Shown: one piece after another, positions 7,187 to 15,802 of the stretch
Layout of the letters: the number at the start of each line of letters is the position of its first letter
Position numbering within the stretch: position 1 is the first letter of the stretch
Source: Chrysochromulina tobinii
Taxonomy: Eukaryota > Haptophyta > Prymnesiales > Chrysochromulinaceae
DNA length: 30,629 bases
Direction: 5' to 3'
Assembly (NCBI GenBank): GCA_001275005.1
Contig: JWZX01001986.1
Span: 1 to 30,629 of the forward strand
Program-made: the position numbers and the translations under genes
Notes under the pieces: generated by a model
What the model saw: only the letters and a program-made list of their open reading frames with translations
Told to the model about the DNA's origin: nothing
Database searches by the model: none

Positions 7187-10100
7187 ATGGTGATCCAACG
7201 CGACCCGTCCGTCACGATGCTGCCGACGACCACCTGGCACGCCCAGCATGCTCGTCTTGCCGCGGTCGCCGAACGGGCCGAGAAAGTCCGACCTTATGCG
7301 CTGCGTAGTCTTGCGGCTGGCTGTCCAGCTGGCTCGGCGGAGTGGCTGTGGTGGTGCTTTCCCGGCCTCGCGGAGCGCTGCGGCTGCCGCAGCAGCATCA
7401 GCCAGAGGAGTGCGCAGGGTGTCCCGCTGGGGCCGAGTGGAGCCGATCTGCAGTCGGCCTCCGAGGGCCTTGCTTATTTGCGGAACGCGGCACTGCGCGA
7501 AGGACTCATTAGGTGTTTCGAGGCCGTGCAGCAGGCCATGCAGCAGCACAAGCTGAGGCCGCCGTTTGCCGTGCTCGACGCTCACGTCGAGGGCCGGACA
7601 CCCGACGGCGAGTGGGCGCGTGGACCGCTCGGCTCTTTCCGGCTCTTTTGCAGCGCCACCCTGTTCGCGGCGCTGGCGCACATTGAGGGCGACGATGAGG
7701 TCAAGCGGGCGGCTGTGAAAACGTTGCGCTACTTTCGCCCGGAAGACGCGCTCGTGTACCGCGCGGGCGCACCCGGTACGGCGGGCTACGACAAGGAGGA
7801 GGTACGGCGGCACACGGCCCTGAGTGACGCGGACTGGCCCAGCCTCGAGCTGTGTAGCCGCGAGCTCGATTGGCCAGATACACTCGGCTTCAATGGAGCC
7901 TGTGCCGACCACGTCTTCTCATTGATACGCACCAAGGCGGCGGGCGCTAAGAAGCTGCTGCAGCAGCCGCAGCAGCCGCCGCAGCCGCCGCAGCCGCAGC
8001 AGCCGCCGCAGCCGCAGCAACCGCAGCAGCCGCAGCAGCCGCAGCAGCCGCAGCAGCCGCAGCAGGCCTCCGTGCCCGGGTACTATCCTGGCGCGGGCCA
8101 TGCTGCCTTCCGGCCGCCTTCGACCCCCAGTGTGCTGCCTCCGGGCTACGACCCGGCAGCGGCGGCGGCGGCGGTGGCGGCAGGCGCGCCGCCCTTTTAC
8201 TTTAACGGCCAGGTGCCTCATGCGCTCCCTCATCGGCGCTCACCGGCACCCTACCCTGAGCAACAGTCGGCAGCGGTCAAAAGGGTGGAACAGAGGGAGG
8301 CGGCGGCCGAGGCGAACAAGACGGCCGAGGCCACGGTCGAGGACGCCAACAGCGGCGGCTCGACCCCGGTCAAGCTTCACACCTCCCCCCCTGCCAACAG
8401 CGGCGGGTCGACCCTGACCCCGGCCGAGGCGCCGCGGCCCCAGAGCCGCGCCGTGACCGCACCGGTCAGCCCTGGCGCTCCGACAGCGGCCAGCGCGCCA
8501 GGTGATGCTTCCTCTCGGGGGCACAACTTGAACGGCGCGCTCACGCGCGAGGAGCTGCTCGCTGCTCTGCTCGACTCCGGCCAAGAGCCCGATACAATCG
8601 CCGAGCTCTTCCAGCATCTCCAGACTCATGACGAGGTGATGGTGACACCGATGGAATGGCAACAGGGGTTCGAAGCTAACCTGCGCGAGGCTGAGATGGA
8701 GCGTCAGGTGGAAGAGGCTCTCGAGCGTGAAAGAGGGAGCCGTGTCGAGCACCTCGTCCAGCAGGGCATCAAGCGATTGACGAGACGGAAGCTCTCCCTC
8801 AGCTGGAGCACGTGGCACGCTATCTGGTCAGACGAGGTCCACCGATGCAATCTGCTCAAGAACTCGGCCGTTCACAAGCTCGCCCGAGATGCCGAGGCCG
8901 CACGCAAATTAGGGGACGAGCATTACGCGGCGCGCGCGTACACGGCCGCCGCCCAAGCGTACACGGTGAGCATCAATGCGCTGACGGAGAGCGCGGGATT
9001 GGTGCACACAGAGCGTTTACGGAAACAGCTCCGCGCGGATCGAATGCATACGCTCGTGAACCGGTCGGCTGCCTGGTTCAAGCTGGGGCAGACGGCGCGC
9101 GCCGTGCTTGACGCCAACGAGGCGCTCGCGCTAGTCGACGAGGAGTGCGCTGATCTCAAGGCCGCGGCTTCCTTCAAGCTGGCTCAATTCCAACGCGCTG
9201 TGCAAGATGCGGACGCTGAAGCGGCGGTGGCGGTGGCATTCGAGGAGGCGGTCACGACGGCAGTGGAGCAAGCCGTGGCGGCGGTGGCGGCAGAGAAGGC
9301 GGCGGTGGCAGAGAAGGCGGCGGTGGCAGAGAAGGCGGCGGTGGCAGAGAAGGCGGCGGCGGCAGAGACGGTGGCGGCGGCAGAGACGGCGGCGGCGGCA
9401 GAGGAGGCGGCGCGACGCGCAGCTGAGGAGGCGGCAGCAGAAGCAAAGAGGCAGCCGAGGAACCTTGGAAGGGGGGTTACGGTCGTCAAGACGACGGTAC
9501 TTGGTGTGCTCGATGGAGTCGACTCGGCGCTGGCTATCGTCCAGGCTGGTGCGCAGGCTAGCGTCCTCGCAGCTAAGCAGGCGCAGGACGGCACCTTAGC
9601 TGCCGCCGGCGCATTAGGGTCCGTGCCAGGTCAAGCGGCGACAGGGCTTGTTGGCATGGGTTGTGCGGCAACCGAGGCCAGCGTGCTCGCCGCCAAGCAG
9701 GTGCAGGATGGCACCTTAGCTGCCGCTAGCGCATTGGCGTCTTTATTCAGCTGGCAGCAGACGCAGGCGCCGCCTGCAGAGATCGTGCCCGAATTGTCGG
9801 ACGCGGGCTCCTTTAAAGACCCGCTCGAGGCAGCGGCTGTGAAGGCAGCGGCGGAGAAGGCAGCGGCTGAGAAAGCAGCGGCTGAGAAGGCGGCGGCAGA
9901 CAAGGCAGCGACAGACAAGGCAGCGGCTGAGAAGGTAGCGGCAGACAAGGCAGCGGCTGAGAAGGTAGCGGCTGAGAAGGTAGCGGCTGAGAAGGTAGCG
10001 GCAGACGAGGCAGCGGCAGACAAGTCTGCGGCTGACAAGGCTGCGGCTGAGGCGGCAGCGGCTGAGAAGGCTGCGGCTGAGGCGGCAGCAGCTGAAGCGT

Positions 10101-10480
10101 CAGCTCCCTCAGCAACCGTGGTCACATTTACACTCAAGCTCGCAGGCGAATTGTTCTCATTCACACCGGACGTGCAAGTCGAGATCCGCAGCGCGATCGC
10201 TGCAGAGGCGGGCGTCCAACCCTCGTCGGTGGAGGCGGCTGTGTCGTCGGGCGAATTTTCGGGAGTCATCGTCGACGTGAGCATCCACACGCCCACAGCG
10301 ACGGCAGACTCGGTGCAGTCAAAGATGTTCCGCGCGACGAGCAGCACGAGCAAGGCGACCACCGTGCTCAGTAGCGTCACCAGCATCGACATCGTGGTGC
10401 TCAGGGTCACCAAAAGGGCACAAGCCCGGCCACACTCTGACCCCTCTCAGGCATACTATGTGTCGAGCCGCTCCCGTTAG
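7187..10480 (+). CDS. Large modular TPR protein with low-complexity linkers
   Basis: A single frame of about 1,097 residues from ATG 7187; an in-frame GTG at 7151 is less likely. The N-terminal 250 residues are globular and unrecognised. A Pro/Gln tract follows (about 256-294), then Ala/Pro linkers. Residues about 445-501 (ALTREELLAALLDSG and EWQQGFEANL) resemble a degenerate EF-hand pair. A helical segment containing RRKLSLSWSTWHAIW leads into TPR-like helices (about 552-671), with KLGDEHYAARAYTAAAQAYT and NRSAAWFKLGQTARAV. Two Ala/Glu/Lys coiled or helical arrays (about 688-751 and 880-970) flank a duplicated ASVLAAKQ-x-QDGTLAAA element. The last about 115 residues form a beta-alpha-beta type domain (VTFTLKLAGELFSFTP). 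I infer a cytosolic scaffold; the function is unknown. Confidence 0.75.
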   Translation: MVIQRDPSVTMLPTTTWHAQHARLAAVAERAEKVRPYALRSLAAGCPAGSAEWLWWCFPGLAERCGCRSSISQRSAQGVPLGPSGADLQSASEGLAYLRNAALREGLIRCFEAVQQAMQQHKLRPPFAVLDAHVEGRTPDGEWARGPLGSFRLFCSATLFAALAHIEGDDEVKRAAVKTLRYFRPEDALVYRAGAPGTAGYDKEEVRRHTALSDADWPSLELCSRELDWPDTLGFNGACADHVFSLIRTKAAGAKKLLQQPQQPPQPPQPQQPPQPQQPQQPQQPQQPQQPQQASVPGYYPGAGHAAFRPPSTPSVLPPGYDPAAAAAAVAAGAPPFYFNGQVPHALPHRRSPAPYPEQQSAAVKRVEQREAAAEANKTAEATVEDANSGGSTPVKLHTSPPANSGGSTLTPAEAPRPQSRAVTAPVSPGAPTAASAPGDASSRGHNLNGALTREELLAALLDSGQEPDTIAELFQHLQTHDEVMVTPMEWQQGFEANLREAEMERQVEEALERERGSRVEHLVQQGIKRLTRRKLSLSWSTWHAIWSDEVHRCNLLKNSAVHKLARDAEAARKLGDEHYAARAYTAAAQAYTVSINALTESAGLVHTERLRKQLRADRMHTLVNRSAAWFKLGQTARAVLDANEALALVDEECADLKAAASFKLAQFQRAVQDADAEAAVAVAFEEAVTTAVEQAVAAVAAEKAAVAEKAAVAEKAAVAEKAAAAETVAAAETAAAAEEAARRAAEEAAAEAKRQPRNLGRGVTVVKTTVLGVLDGVDSALAIVQAGAQASVLAAKQAQDGTLAAAGALGSVPGQAATGLVGMGCAATEASVLAAKQVQDGTLAAASALASLFSWQQTQAPPAEIVPELSDAGSFKDPLEAAAVKAAAEKAAAEKAAAEKAAADKAATDKAAAEKVAADKAAAEKVAAEKVAAEKVAADEAAADKSAADKAAAEAAAAEKAAAEAAAAEASAPSATVVTFTLKLAGELFSFTPDVQVEIRSAIAAEAGVQPSSVEAAVSSGEFSGVIVDVSIHTPTATADSVQSKMFRATSSTSKATTVLSSVTSIDIVVLRVTKRAQARPHSDPSQAYYVSSRSR

Positions 10481-10748
10481 ACGCTTAGACCTTTGTTAGG
10501 CGTTCGGGTCCTGACAGTACGCTTGATAGGGGCCGCAGAGGCAATGCAGGAGATAGGACGATAGAGCAGATCCAGAGGTGCTTCCTCGAAAAACGCAGGC
10601 ATCTTCACAGCCAATGTTTATAATTCGACACCCAAGACACCGGACCGGCGTCTTCACACCTCGAACTTCGCGTTTTGAGGGTCTTCACAAGCTCTTGTCG
10701 TCGTCACCGACCGGCGAGAGAAGCGCGATAAGAGCGGAGGAAGAGCAG
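10481..10748 (+). promoter_or_regulatory. Intergenic region with TTCACA repeats and TATA-like element
   Basis: TTCACA occurs at 10604-10609, 10653-10658 and 10684-10689, twice as GTCTTCACA, with TTTATAATT near 10617. The spacing resembles other promoters here, but no strong plus-strand gene follows, only the doubtful frame at 10749-11033. Confidence 0.3.
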
Positions 10749-11033
10749 ATGCCCCTGCGCTTGGCTGTGGACGCATCTGCCCTGTGCTGACACGGGTATC
10801 TGGAGGGCGTGTTCGTCAAGAGTCTCCAGTCGCAGATTGTCAAGCAGTCAGCAACGGGCCAGATTGAGGTCGTCACTGAGGGTCCAGTCGACGCATTTGT
10901 GAAGGTGCCGCCAGCCCATTTGATGGAAGATAGGGCGGCGCGCACCATCAAGGCATGGCTCAGACACTGTGGCCAATCGAGTGATGATGCATCCGCGGCA
11001 AAAGCTCTTCCGAAAGGAAAGCCGCGAGCCTGA
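10578..11033 (+). other. Doubtful small reading frame with one in-frame TGA
   Basis: The frame is open from 10578 to a TGA at 10788-10790, then again to 11033. An ATG at 10749 starts MPLRLAVDASALC, then the TGA, then HGYLEGVFVKSLQSQIVK. The downstream part (VTEGPVDAFVKVPPAHLMEDR) has balanced composition that looks translated. It could be a pseudogene, a missed splice, a readthrough or selenocysteine codon, or chance. I recognise no family and could not identify a convincing SECIS element downstream. Confidence 0.25.
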
Positions 11034-11166
11034 GGTATCTTGATGAGCCAACAAGTGACTTTCGTTTGCTCGTGACACCCTCCACATGTGATGAGAGTAG
11101 AGAGCTCGCTGCAGGCATGTGGTTGAGATTGAATGAGAGAGTAGGCTTTGTTTCGACTTCGTCACT
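11034..11166. other. 3' flank of the DEG9-like gene
   Basis: These 133 AT-richer bases lie between the doubtful small frame and the protease stop codon at 11167-11169. No feature was recognised. Confidence 0.3.
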
Positions 11167-13408
11167 TTAAGCAAACGACAGACCCGCGTGTCCTCGCGCG
11201 CGTGGCCAGGGCGCTGTTGGGACCCCCGTCGACGCGACCGCGGCGGCATTGGCCGCGCCGCGTCCATCGGCGCTGCCCGCGACGGGCGTGGCGGCGGCGG
11301 CGCCGCTGGCGAGGGCGGCTGCAAGCTCTTCAGGTGTGAGGCGTTGCAGCTCTTGCGCGGCGGGTGCGGGGATGCGGTAGAGCGACATCGTCAGCGCACG
11401 TGTCTCGTCAGCGGTGGAGGTGCGCGTGGTCACGATCGCATTGCCGCCAGTGCAGTAGACCTCAAACGCGATGAAGTCGGAGGTTGCATGCAGCTGATGC
11501 ACGAGCGCGTACATATGGCGCAGGTTGAGGACCGGATGACCGTTGACGGAGATCACCTGTCTATCGGCCATATGCGTGTAGCCGGCGGTGGCTGTGGAGG
11601 GGAAGCATCTGGAGAGCACTACCGGTTGCTCATCGATACCTGCGCGGGAGCTCAGGGGTCCGAAGGAAGGTGAGAGGGAGGAGCTGGAGGCACGGCTCAC
11701 CTCCGCAGGCGCAGATGAGCTTCAAGAACGGCCGCTGCCGCCCCCAGCACGCGAGACACTCAGGTAGCGATACTGAATGCTTCTCCTCCGCACAGCGCGG
11801 CGCTCGCCGAGGCGTTTGCCGGCTCGGCTGAAAGGGCAAACGTCTCCTCATAGTGGACTCGCGCGAGCGAGGAGCCAGCGGCAGCAGCCGCCAGCCAGCA
11901 GCAGCCAGCCAGCAGCAGGAGCAGCGGCAGCAGCGGTGCCGGCCGAGGCTGGGCAGCAGTGCGCGCGGGCGGTGCGCGCGCGTACGATGCTGTACGCCGG
12001 TCATTGCGAGGTGGACAAGATCCTGAGGAGCATCCGACTGCCAATCATCCCCCCACTCGTGCAGGTACGGCTCGGACAGACCAACGAAGGCGAAGCCGCC
12101 GTACACAAAGTAGGGCTGCGGCATATCGTAGACGGTGGCGGGCACGAGCCGGCGGAGGGGCTGCACGGGCACTGCGAGCTCGAGGGCCTGGCCCGCACGC
12201 AGCACGCGCAACGACACCGTCTCCCGAGGGAAGCGCACGTGGATGAGGTGCTGGAACGAGAGCCGCTCCTGCGCACCCACAGCGAAGGAGCCATCGTTGG
12301 CTATCGGATTGCCCTCGAGCGCGAGCAGCACGTCGTCCCGTTGGAGGTAGTCGGACGCGGCGGCGAGTGGCGCCACACCACGCACGAGCACGCCCGTATG
12401 GGCTGCATCGTCCAGCTTGTAATAGGCGCGCAGCTGCTCGTTCTCGAGCGCCTGCCAGTAGATGCCGAGCGAGCAGAAGCCTTCACACCGCTCCGTGGGC
12501 GTCATCGAGCTGCTCACGGGCGGCGTCATCAAGCTGCCGTTAGCGCCAGCGGGAGCGGCGGCTGCGGCGACGGCGTCGGCGGCGTCGGCGGGCACCGTGT
12601 CGTCGAGAAAGTGGGAGATGGTGGGCACGGGGATCATGTACCCGATGTTCTGCGAGTCCTGCTGGTTTTGGAACGCGACGCCGATCACCGCGCCGTTGTC
12701 GTCGAGGGCAGGCCCTCCAGAGTTGCCCGGGTTGATGGCGGCATCGATTTGGATCGCAAGCAGGTTGGCGCCCGAGTGTGCGTACCGCTGGATCTCGATG
12801 CGGCTCACCACTCCCACCGTCACCGAGACGCCCTCGCCGCCCTCAGGGTAGCCCACCACGGACACCTCGTCTTGCAGAGACGGTACGCTCCCAAAGGTGA
12901 GCGGCGTGACGCCCGTCCAGAAGCGGTCGTCGTCGACGGCGAGGGTCGCGAGATCGCACTCGTGCGAGACCTTGATGCGCGTCGCCGCGTACTTGCGTGC
13001 GTCGCCCGACTTGCGCACCTCGACAAACGTCGAGTCAGCAACTACATGTGCGTTCGTCATGATGCAGCGACGTCCGCCGTGTTCGATGGCAAACCCGGAG
13101 CCGGTCGACTCCTCCTGAGATCCGACCGTCCACGGCAGTTGCGGGGACACAGACGAGTGCACCGCGTATACCTTAACCACGGCTTCAGTGCTCTGGCTGC
13201 CTGGAAGCACGGCCGACTCGTCGGCGCCGTCGCTGCCGCCGACCACGGCCGCCCGGCCAAAGATATCGAGAGGCGCGTCGGGATCAAGCTGACCCACGGC
13301 GCGGCGCGCGCGTGGTAGCGATGGGATCGGGCGAAGGACACCCGCGTGCGTGTGAAGCGCGCCCACGAGTCGCAGTGTCAGCAGCGTCACGCTTCGTCGT
13401 GGCAACAT
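11167..13408 (-). CDS. DEG9-like HtrA/Deg serine protease, spliced
   Basis: The trypsin-fold triad is intact: His in TNAHVV (codon starting 13048), Asp in CDLATL (12955) and Ser in GNSGGP (12721). The sequence GVAFQNQQDSQNIGYMIPVP and the following GFCSLGIYWQALEN and LQRDDVLLALEGNPIANDG are typical of the DEG9 / Nma111-like branch with its PDZ domain. The C-terminal PDZ-like region (IDEQPVVLSRCF, ISVNGHPVLNLRHMYALV) lies in another frame. It is reached by splicing 11701 to 11639 (donor GAG/GTGAGC, acceptor GCGCAG), phase 1. A second candidate intron at 11828-11995 would shorten a Cys/Arg-rich insert. ATG 13408 opens a hydrophobic leader (RRSVTLLTLRLVGAL) suited to targeting; ATG 13567 is also in frame. 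ATP-independent protein quality control is the family role. Location is unresolved. Confidence 0.82.
11640..11700 (-). other. Short pyrimidine-rich intron of the DEG9-like gene
   Basis: A 61-base intron on the minus strand with donor GAG/GTGAGC and a C/T-rich body ending GCGCAG. It contains CCCCTGAGCTCC as a possible branch site and lacks the decamer array of other introns here. The join keeps frame and restores the second PDZ-like region. Confidence 0.7.
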
Positions 13409-13618
13409 CGCGGCCGCGTGGCGCCTCTCCTGATCTCGCGTGAACCGCATTTGGACTAAGTTCCTGCGTCGGCGAGACATGAAAGCGTAGGGCATGGGGG
13501 GGAAAGGGGGAGAGGGGGGCTTTTGCCGCCACTGCTGCGCTGCCACGAGCTGGGAGAGCTCATGCATCTCGAGCGTGCTCGCCAATCGAGGCGCCAGGTC
13601 GATAACATCGTCCTGGCG

Positions 13619-13672
13619 CGCACTCAAGTATCTACGACGATTCGCACTCAAGTATCTACGATCTTGAGTGCG
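13619..13672. repeat. Direct repeat plus 10-bp hairpin
   Basis: CGCACTCAAGTATCTACGA occurs at 13619-13637 and 13643-13661. The second copy starts a perfect inverted repeat: CGCACTCAAG at 13643-13652 pairs with CTTGAGTGCG at 13663-13672 across a 10-base loop. It overlaps the end of the frame to its right and lies about 210 bases upstream of the protease start. Confidence 0.85.
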
Positions 13673-13943
13673 CGCGTCCAGGCCGTGCCGTTCTTGTCAT
13701 TGTGGAGTGCGTCCTTAACCACCTTGCGTGCCTCCTTGCCTGCGAAGGCACGTTGGAGTCGGCAGACACAGACGGCTGACGGGGTGAGTGCGGTTGGGCA
13801 CTTGGGAGGGCGGAGGCCGGCCTCAAGTTTGTAAAGGTCCCAGGGATGGGGCATGCGTTTATTGGACGGTGCCGTGGGCAGGATTCCGAGGCGCCTCCCA
13901 CGATCCAACGGGCTCAACATCGGTGTGCTTGCAGGAAAGCCAG

Positions 13944-13995
13944 CCGATGGATTGGGGCGAACCCGTTGGGCGGCAATTGGGAACCAAAGAACCAC
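13944..13995 (-). repeat. 52-bp dispersed repeat, copy 1
   Basis: It matches 14442-14493 at 50 of 52 positions by eye. On the minus strand it begins GTGGTTCTTTGG and follows the segment encoding VRQELS, so it may be the start of an intron. Confidence 0.85.
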
Positions 13996-14441
13996 GCTCA
14001 GTTCTTGGCGCACGTCGAGGCCGTCGGAGCGATCGGAGGCACGGCGGCCGGCAAGCTCCGCCATGTGGATCTCGGGGTACCCCCAGAAGACGAATTTTGC
14101 AGCCCTGGGTGGGGGCTGCTGGCCGGCTGCGGCGCGTTGCAACAAGGTTGTCCCCGACAAGCACAAGCTGTGCACAAGCGTTGAAGAAGCCGCTAGGCCC
14201 GCCCATGCCATGGATAACGTCATTGAAACTAGCATCGAGCAACTTGGGAAGTAGGTCCACCATGGACATCTGCTGTGTCGGGGTCTCCATGAGCAAGGTG
14301 CAACGGCATGAGCCTCGGCTGTCGTCATGGGGTCCTCCTCGTCATCCTCCGGACCTTCTTTATGAGCCTGTTGCACAAGCCCAAATCGACAAGCGCTCAG
14401 GAGGTCTGGAGTGGGCGCAGCATGGAGTGTAGCCAGAGTGC

Positions 14442-14493
14442 CCGATGGATCGGGGCGAACCCGTTGGGCGGCAATTGGAAACCAAAGAACCAC
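14442..14493 (-). repeat. 52-bp dispersed repeat, copy 2
   Basis: Same orientation as copy 1, with two substitutions. On the minus strand it directly follows the segment encoding GHAFEEG, again starting with GT. Homology stops abruptly at both ends. Confidence 0.85.
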
Positions 14494-15266
14494 CCTCCTC
14501 GAATGCATGTCCCTTGAGGACGGGCTGCCAGCCAATGGGGTTGTTCCAGAGCTCATCGTGCACACGCTCGCGGCTCCCCGCACCGACCAGGTGAGCCAGC
14601 CGCCACATGGCGTAATCCTCGGACAGCTCGTCCAGTACGCCGGCCTCGCGCAGGCGCGTCAGGACATGCCTTCGGTACTCGTCTTCCTCCTCGGCAATGC
14701 TGGGCTTTGCCCGATCCAAGAGCATCTCTCTCGAGATTCCTTGCTCTTGGCAGAGGCACGGTCATCAGCGATCATCAGAGGCAATCAAGTACGAGGCGCT
14801 GCGCATGTACATGGCGTGCTCGAAGGCCGTGCTCGTCGCCCGATGCTCCTCGGGGATGCCACTCGTGTTCTCCTCCACGTGCTTGTACCAATGCTCGTCT
14901 CCTTCCCTGCCGTCAGAAAATGCATCCCGCGACTTGATGACGCCGAGCTCGCCGGTTACAGCAGGGTACACGTGCCGAGGATGCCGCTCGCACCGCCCTT
15001 TTTGCGGTTCTACTTGCCCTTCTCTTGCAGGCGGCTGACCGCCTTCTTCGTCGTCGGCATCGCACCGATCGAGACGTCGCGCTCGAATCTGGCGCTCGAC
15101 GGCGTGCTGTTTTTGGTCCTTTTTGTCTGCCACAGACAGCTTTCCACGCCACCGCAGACGGCCGCAGACGCCAGACGGCTGTTTCCTCAAAATCTGGAAT
15201 CACGAGCCGAGGATAACTACCCGGTACCCGACTACCCCGACCGCCCCGACCGCCCCGTCTCGGCAT

Positions 15267-15284
15267 GTGCTTTAAAAAAAGCAC
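15267..15284. repeat. GTGCTTT/AAAGCAC hairpin followed by A-run
   Basis: A perfect 7-bp stem with an AAAA loop, followed by GAAAAAAATCG. In bacteria this would resemble a terminator on the opposite strand. In this eukaryotic setting it may be part of an inserted element or a 3' processing region. Confidence 0.6.
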
Positions 15285-15443
15285 GAAAAAAATCGACAAC
15301 GCCTATCTCACAAGTAATTTTCAGGTGCGATGAAAAATTATAGGGGCGAAGAAAATCGCTGCTCAACGCGGTGTATCATTATCCTGATTCGCTTGATTTC
15401 GACAGACTGCGCTGCGGGTTCCGCTTCCCGGGCGGGGGAACGA

Positions 15444-15494
15444 CCTGCGGCGGTAGCCGGTACCTCCATGGGCGGTACCGGCTCGCGCCGCAGG
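15444..15494. repeat. 51-bp two-arm palindrome
   Basis: CCTGCGGCG (15444-15452) pairs with CGCCGCAGG (15486-15494). GCCGGTACC (15456-15464) pairs with GGTACCGGC (15474-15482). The arms are separated by a 3-base internal loop and a 9-base apical loop. All 18 base pairs are perfect. Confidence 0.9.
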
Positions 15495-15802
15495 GCGGGG
15501 GGCATGTCCGGCATGAAAAAAATGATCGGTCCCGGCTTCTTGTTTCCCATGTTGTTTCCGTCCGGGTGCTGTACGACACGCAGGCTCGCCGCATCCGGCA
15601 CTGCCGCGAAGGAAGAAATCAGTATGAAGCCGTCACACGGCCCAAACTCCAGCACCCGGCGACCCGGCGGAACACCGGGCATCTCTCGGACGCCGCAGGT
15701 ACAACGCCGCGATGAAGGCTGCAACTTATGCTTTGGCCGCTCCCGGTAGCCGGCGGTCTGGAGGGCGTTCTAAGACACAAGGTTTCAATGAGCCCATCCA
15801 AT

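Larger units (their letters stand above)
13648..15190 (-). pseudogene. Unrecognised spliced gene or decaying gene, exons unresolved
   Basis: Protein-like minus-strand stretches occur in changing frames: DEHWYKHVEENTSGIPEEHR and FEHAMYMRSAS (about 14795-14920), MLLDRAKPSIAEEEDEYRRH to WQPVLKGHAFEE (14495-14725), QMSMVDLLPKLLDASFNDV (about 14160-14275), KFVFWGYPEIHMAEL (about 14050-14100) and FAGKEARKVVKDALHNDK (about 13690-13745). A plausible intron from GTACTT (near 14796) contains two CTGATGA units in sense orientation and could end CTCGAG. The segments ending HAFEE and VRQELS are each followed by the same 52-bp repeat starting GTGGTTC, which may mark intron 5' ends. Not every junction keeps frame, so either I have missed exons or the gene is broken. 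I do not recognise the family. Confidence 0.35.
15260..15750. other. Gene-poor island with A-rich tracts and strong hairpins
   Basis: Base composition changes here. A-runs at 15274-15280 and 15286-15292 are followed by AT-rich DNA to about 15390, then a GC-rich palindromic core. A minus-strand frame at 15338-15724 (about 128 codons, with VLEFGPCDGFILISSFAAV and NKKPGPIIFFMPDMPP) is open but unrecognised. A plus-strand frame at 15330-15749 overlaps it. I would not call either a gene. Two hairpins are listed separately. Confidence 0.4.

Noticed and set aside
7070-7912. Minus-strand frame of about 280 codons
   Set aside because: It lies antisense to the N-terminus of the large TPR protein and shows no recognisable motif.
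9252-9446. Minus-strand Pro/Leu-rich repeat protein
   Set aside because: It is a shadow of the Ala/Glu/Lys codon repeats in the TPR protein.
11777-13318. Plus-strand frame of about 513 codons
   Set aside because: It is antisense to the DEG9-like protease, whose catalytic triad fixes the coding strand.
15267-15292. Rho-independent terminator and bacterial insertion
   Set aside because: The hairpin is real, but no bacterial gene or promoter was recognised nearby, and both flanks are eukaryotic genes.
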